This document shows positions 5,751 to 5,812 of a DNA stretch of 5,812 nucleotides, in pieces. Position numbers and translations under genes: made by a program. Origin of the DNA: an uncultured Ruminococcus sp. (GTDB lineage: Bacteria > Bacillota > Clostridia > Oscillospirales > Ruminococcaceae); contig CALESG010000098.1 in the NCBI GenBank assembly GCA_937907215.1, positions 1 through 5,812 on the forward strand. Reading direction: 5' to 3'. The stretch's first letter is position 1, and each line of letters starts with the position of its first letter. The notes below the pieces were generated by a model that was given only the letters and a program-made list of their open reading frames with translations, was not told the DNA's origin and made no database searches.

Positions 5751-5791
5751 GGAAGCAGTGGCATTGTAACGATTGTAAGAGTGATTTCTAA
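5747..5791 (+). pseudogene. C-terminal tip of a third zinc-ribbon gene
   Basis: Overlapping the stop codon of peptidase 2 but in another frame, the sequence reads IGKQWHCNDCKSDF and then TAA (5789-5791). The CxxC knuckle, the preceding basic/aromatic residues and the nearby stop match the last part of the C-terminal ribbons at 3510-3540 and 4780-4809. Nothing upstream in this frame continues the family, so only the last ~14 codons survive. It is short, and alone would be unconvincing; its position just after a peptidase, as with the 4546-4809 remnant, is the main support. Confidence 0.6.
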
Positions 5792-5812
5792 ATCATAATA
5801 TCACTTCCGAGC

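Noticed and set aside
5780..5805. Inverted repeat AGTGAT/ATCACT after peptidase 2
   Set aside because: The stem is only 6 bp with a 14-nt loop and no T-run follows, so it is not a convincing terminator; it may be chance in AT-rich DNA.
1..5812. tRNA, rRNA, CRISPR array, insertion sequence or integrase
   Set aside because: No cloverleaf-like sequence, regularly spaced identical repeats, transposase or recombinase motifs, or terminal inverted repeats were seen on either strand.

Overview
The window reads as an accessory or mobile-element locus of a low-GC Gram-positive bacterium, most likely a gut-type Clostridia (Lachnospiraceae/Ruminococcaceae-like). This rests on the AT-rich codon use, the strong AGGAG-type ribosome sites, and a large coiled-coil protein of the kind usually annotated as a phage tail tape-measure protein in that class. 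Nothing identifies a species.

Region 1 (1-3064) is one long open frame on the minus strand that leaves the window at its left edge. It encodes at least 999 residues of a tape-measure-like coiled-coil protein: a polar N-terminal part, one hydrophobic patch, long heptad-rich stretches, three tandem 23-residue repeats, and a Gly/Ala/Ser/Tyr-rich stretch at the left edge. Its 5' end has no ATG and no convincing ribosome site, and it runs into the promoter of the divergent gene, so it may be truncated or rearranged.

Region 2 (3037-5812) is a compact array built from three parts that recur in the same order: a plus-strand zinc-ribbon (ZnR) gene, a small minus-strand gene, and a plus-strand HEFTH metallopeptidase-like gene. 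Round one is ZnR 3100-3540, small gene 3544-3735 (TTG start) and peptidase 3767-4543. Round two is a degraded ZnR 4546-4809, small gene 4829-4987 and peptidase 5019-5750. A third ZnR survives only as its C-terminal tip (5747-5791). In both rounds the small gene and the peptidase diverge from start codons exactly 31 bp apart, and the 31 bp are partly alignable.

Each peptidase gene ends exactly where a 5'-truncated ZnR begins. This suggests that small-gene/peptidase cassettes joined or replaced the front of ZnR genes, or that whole units duplicated and decayed. The function is not known. The two peptidases share HEFTH, a glutamate exactly 25 residues later, and an N-terminal region that aligns without gaps from the start codon, so they are paralogues of one zincin-like family. 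No signal peptide is visible, so action in the cytoplasm, or delivery by another system, is more likely than classical secretion. A role for the small divergent genes as regulators, antitoxins or immunity partners is possible but is inference from layout only.
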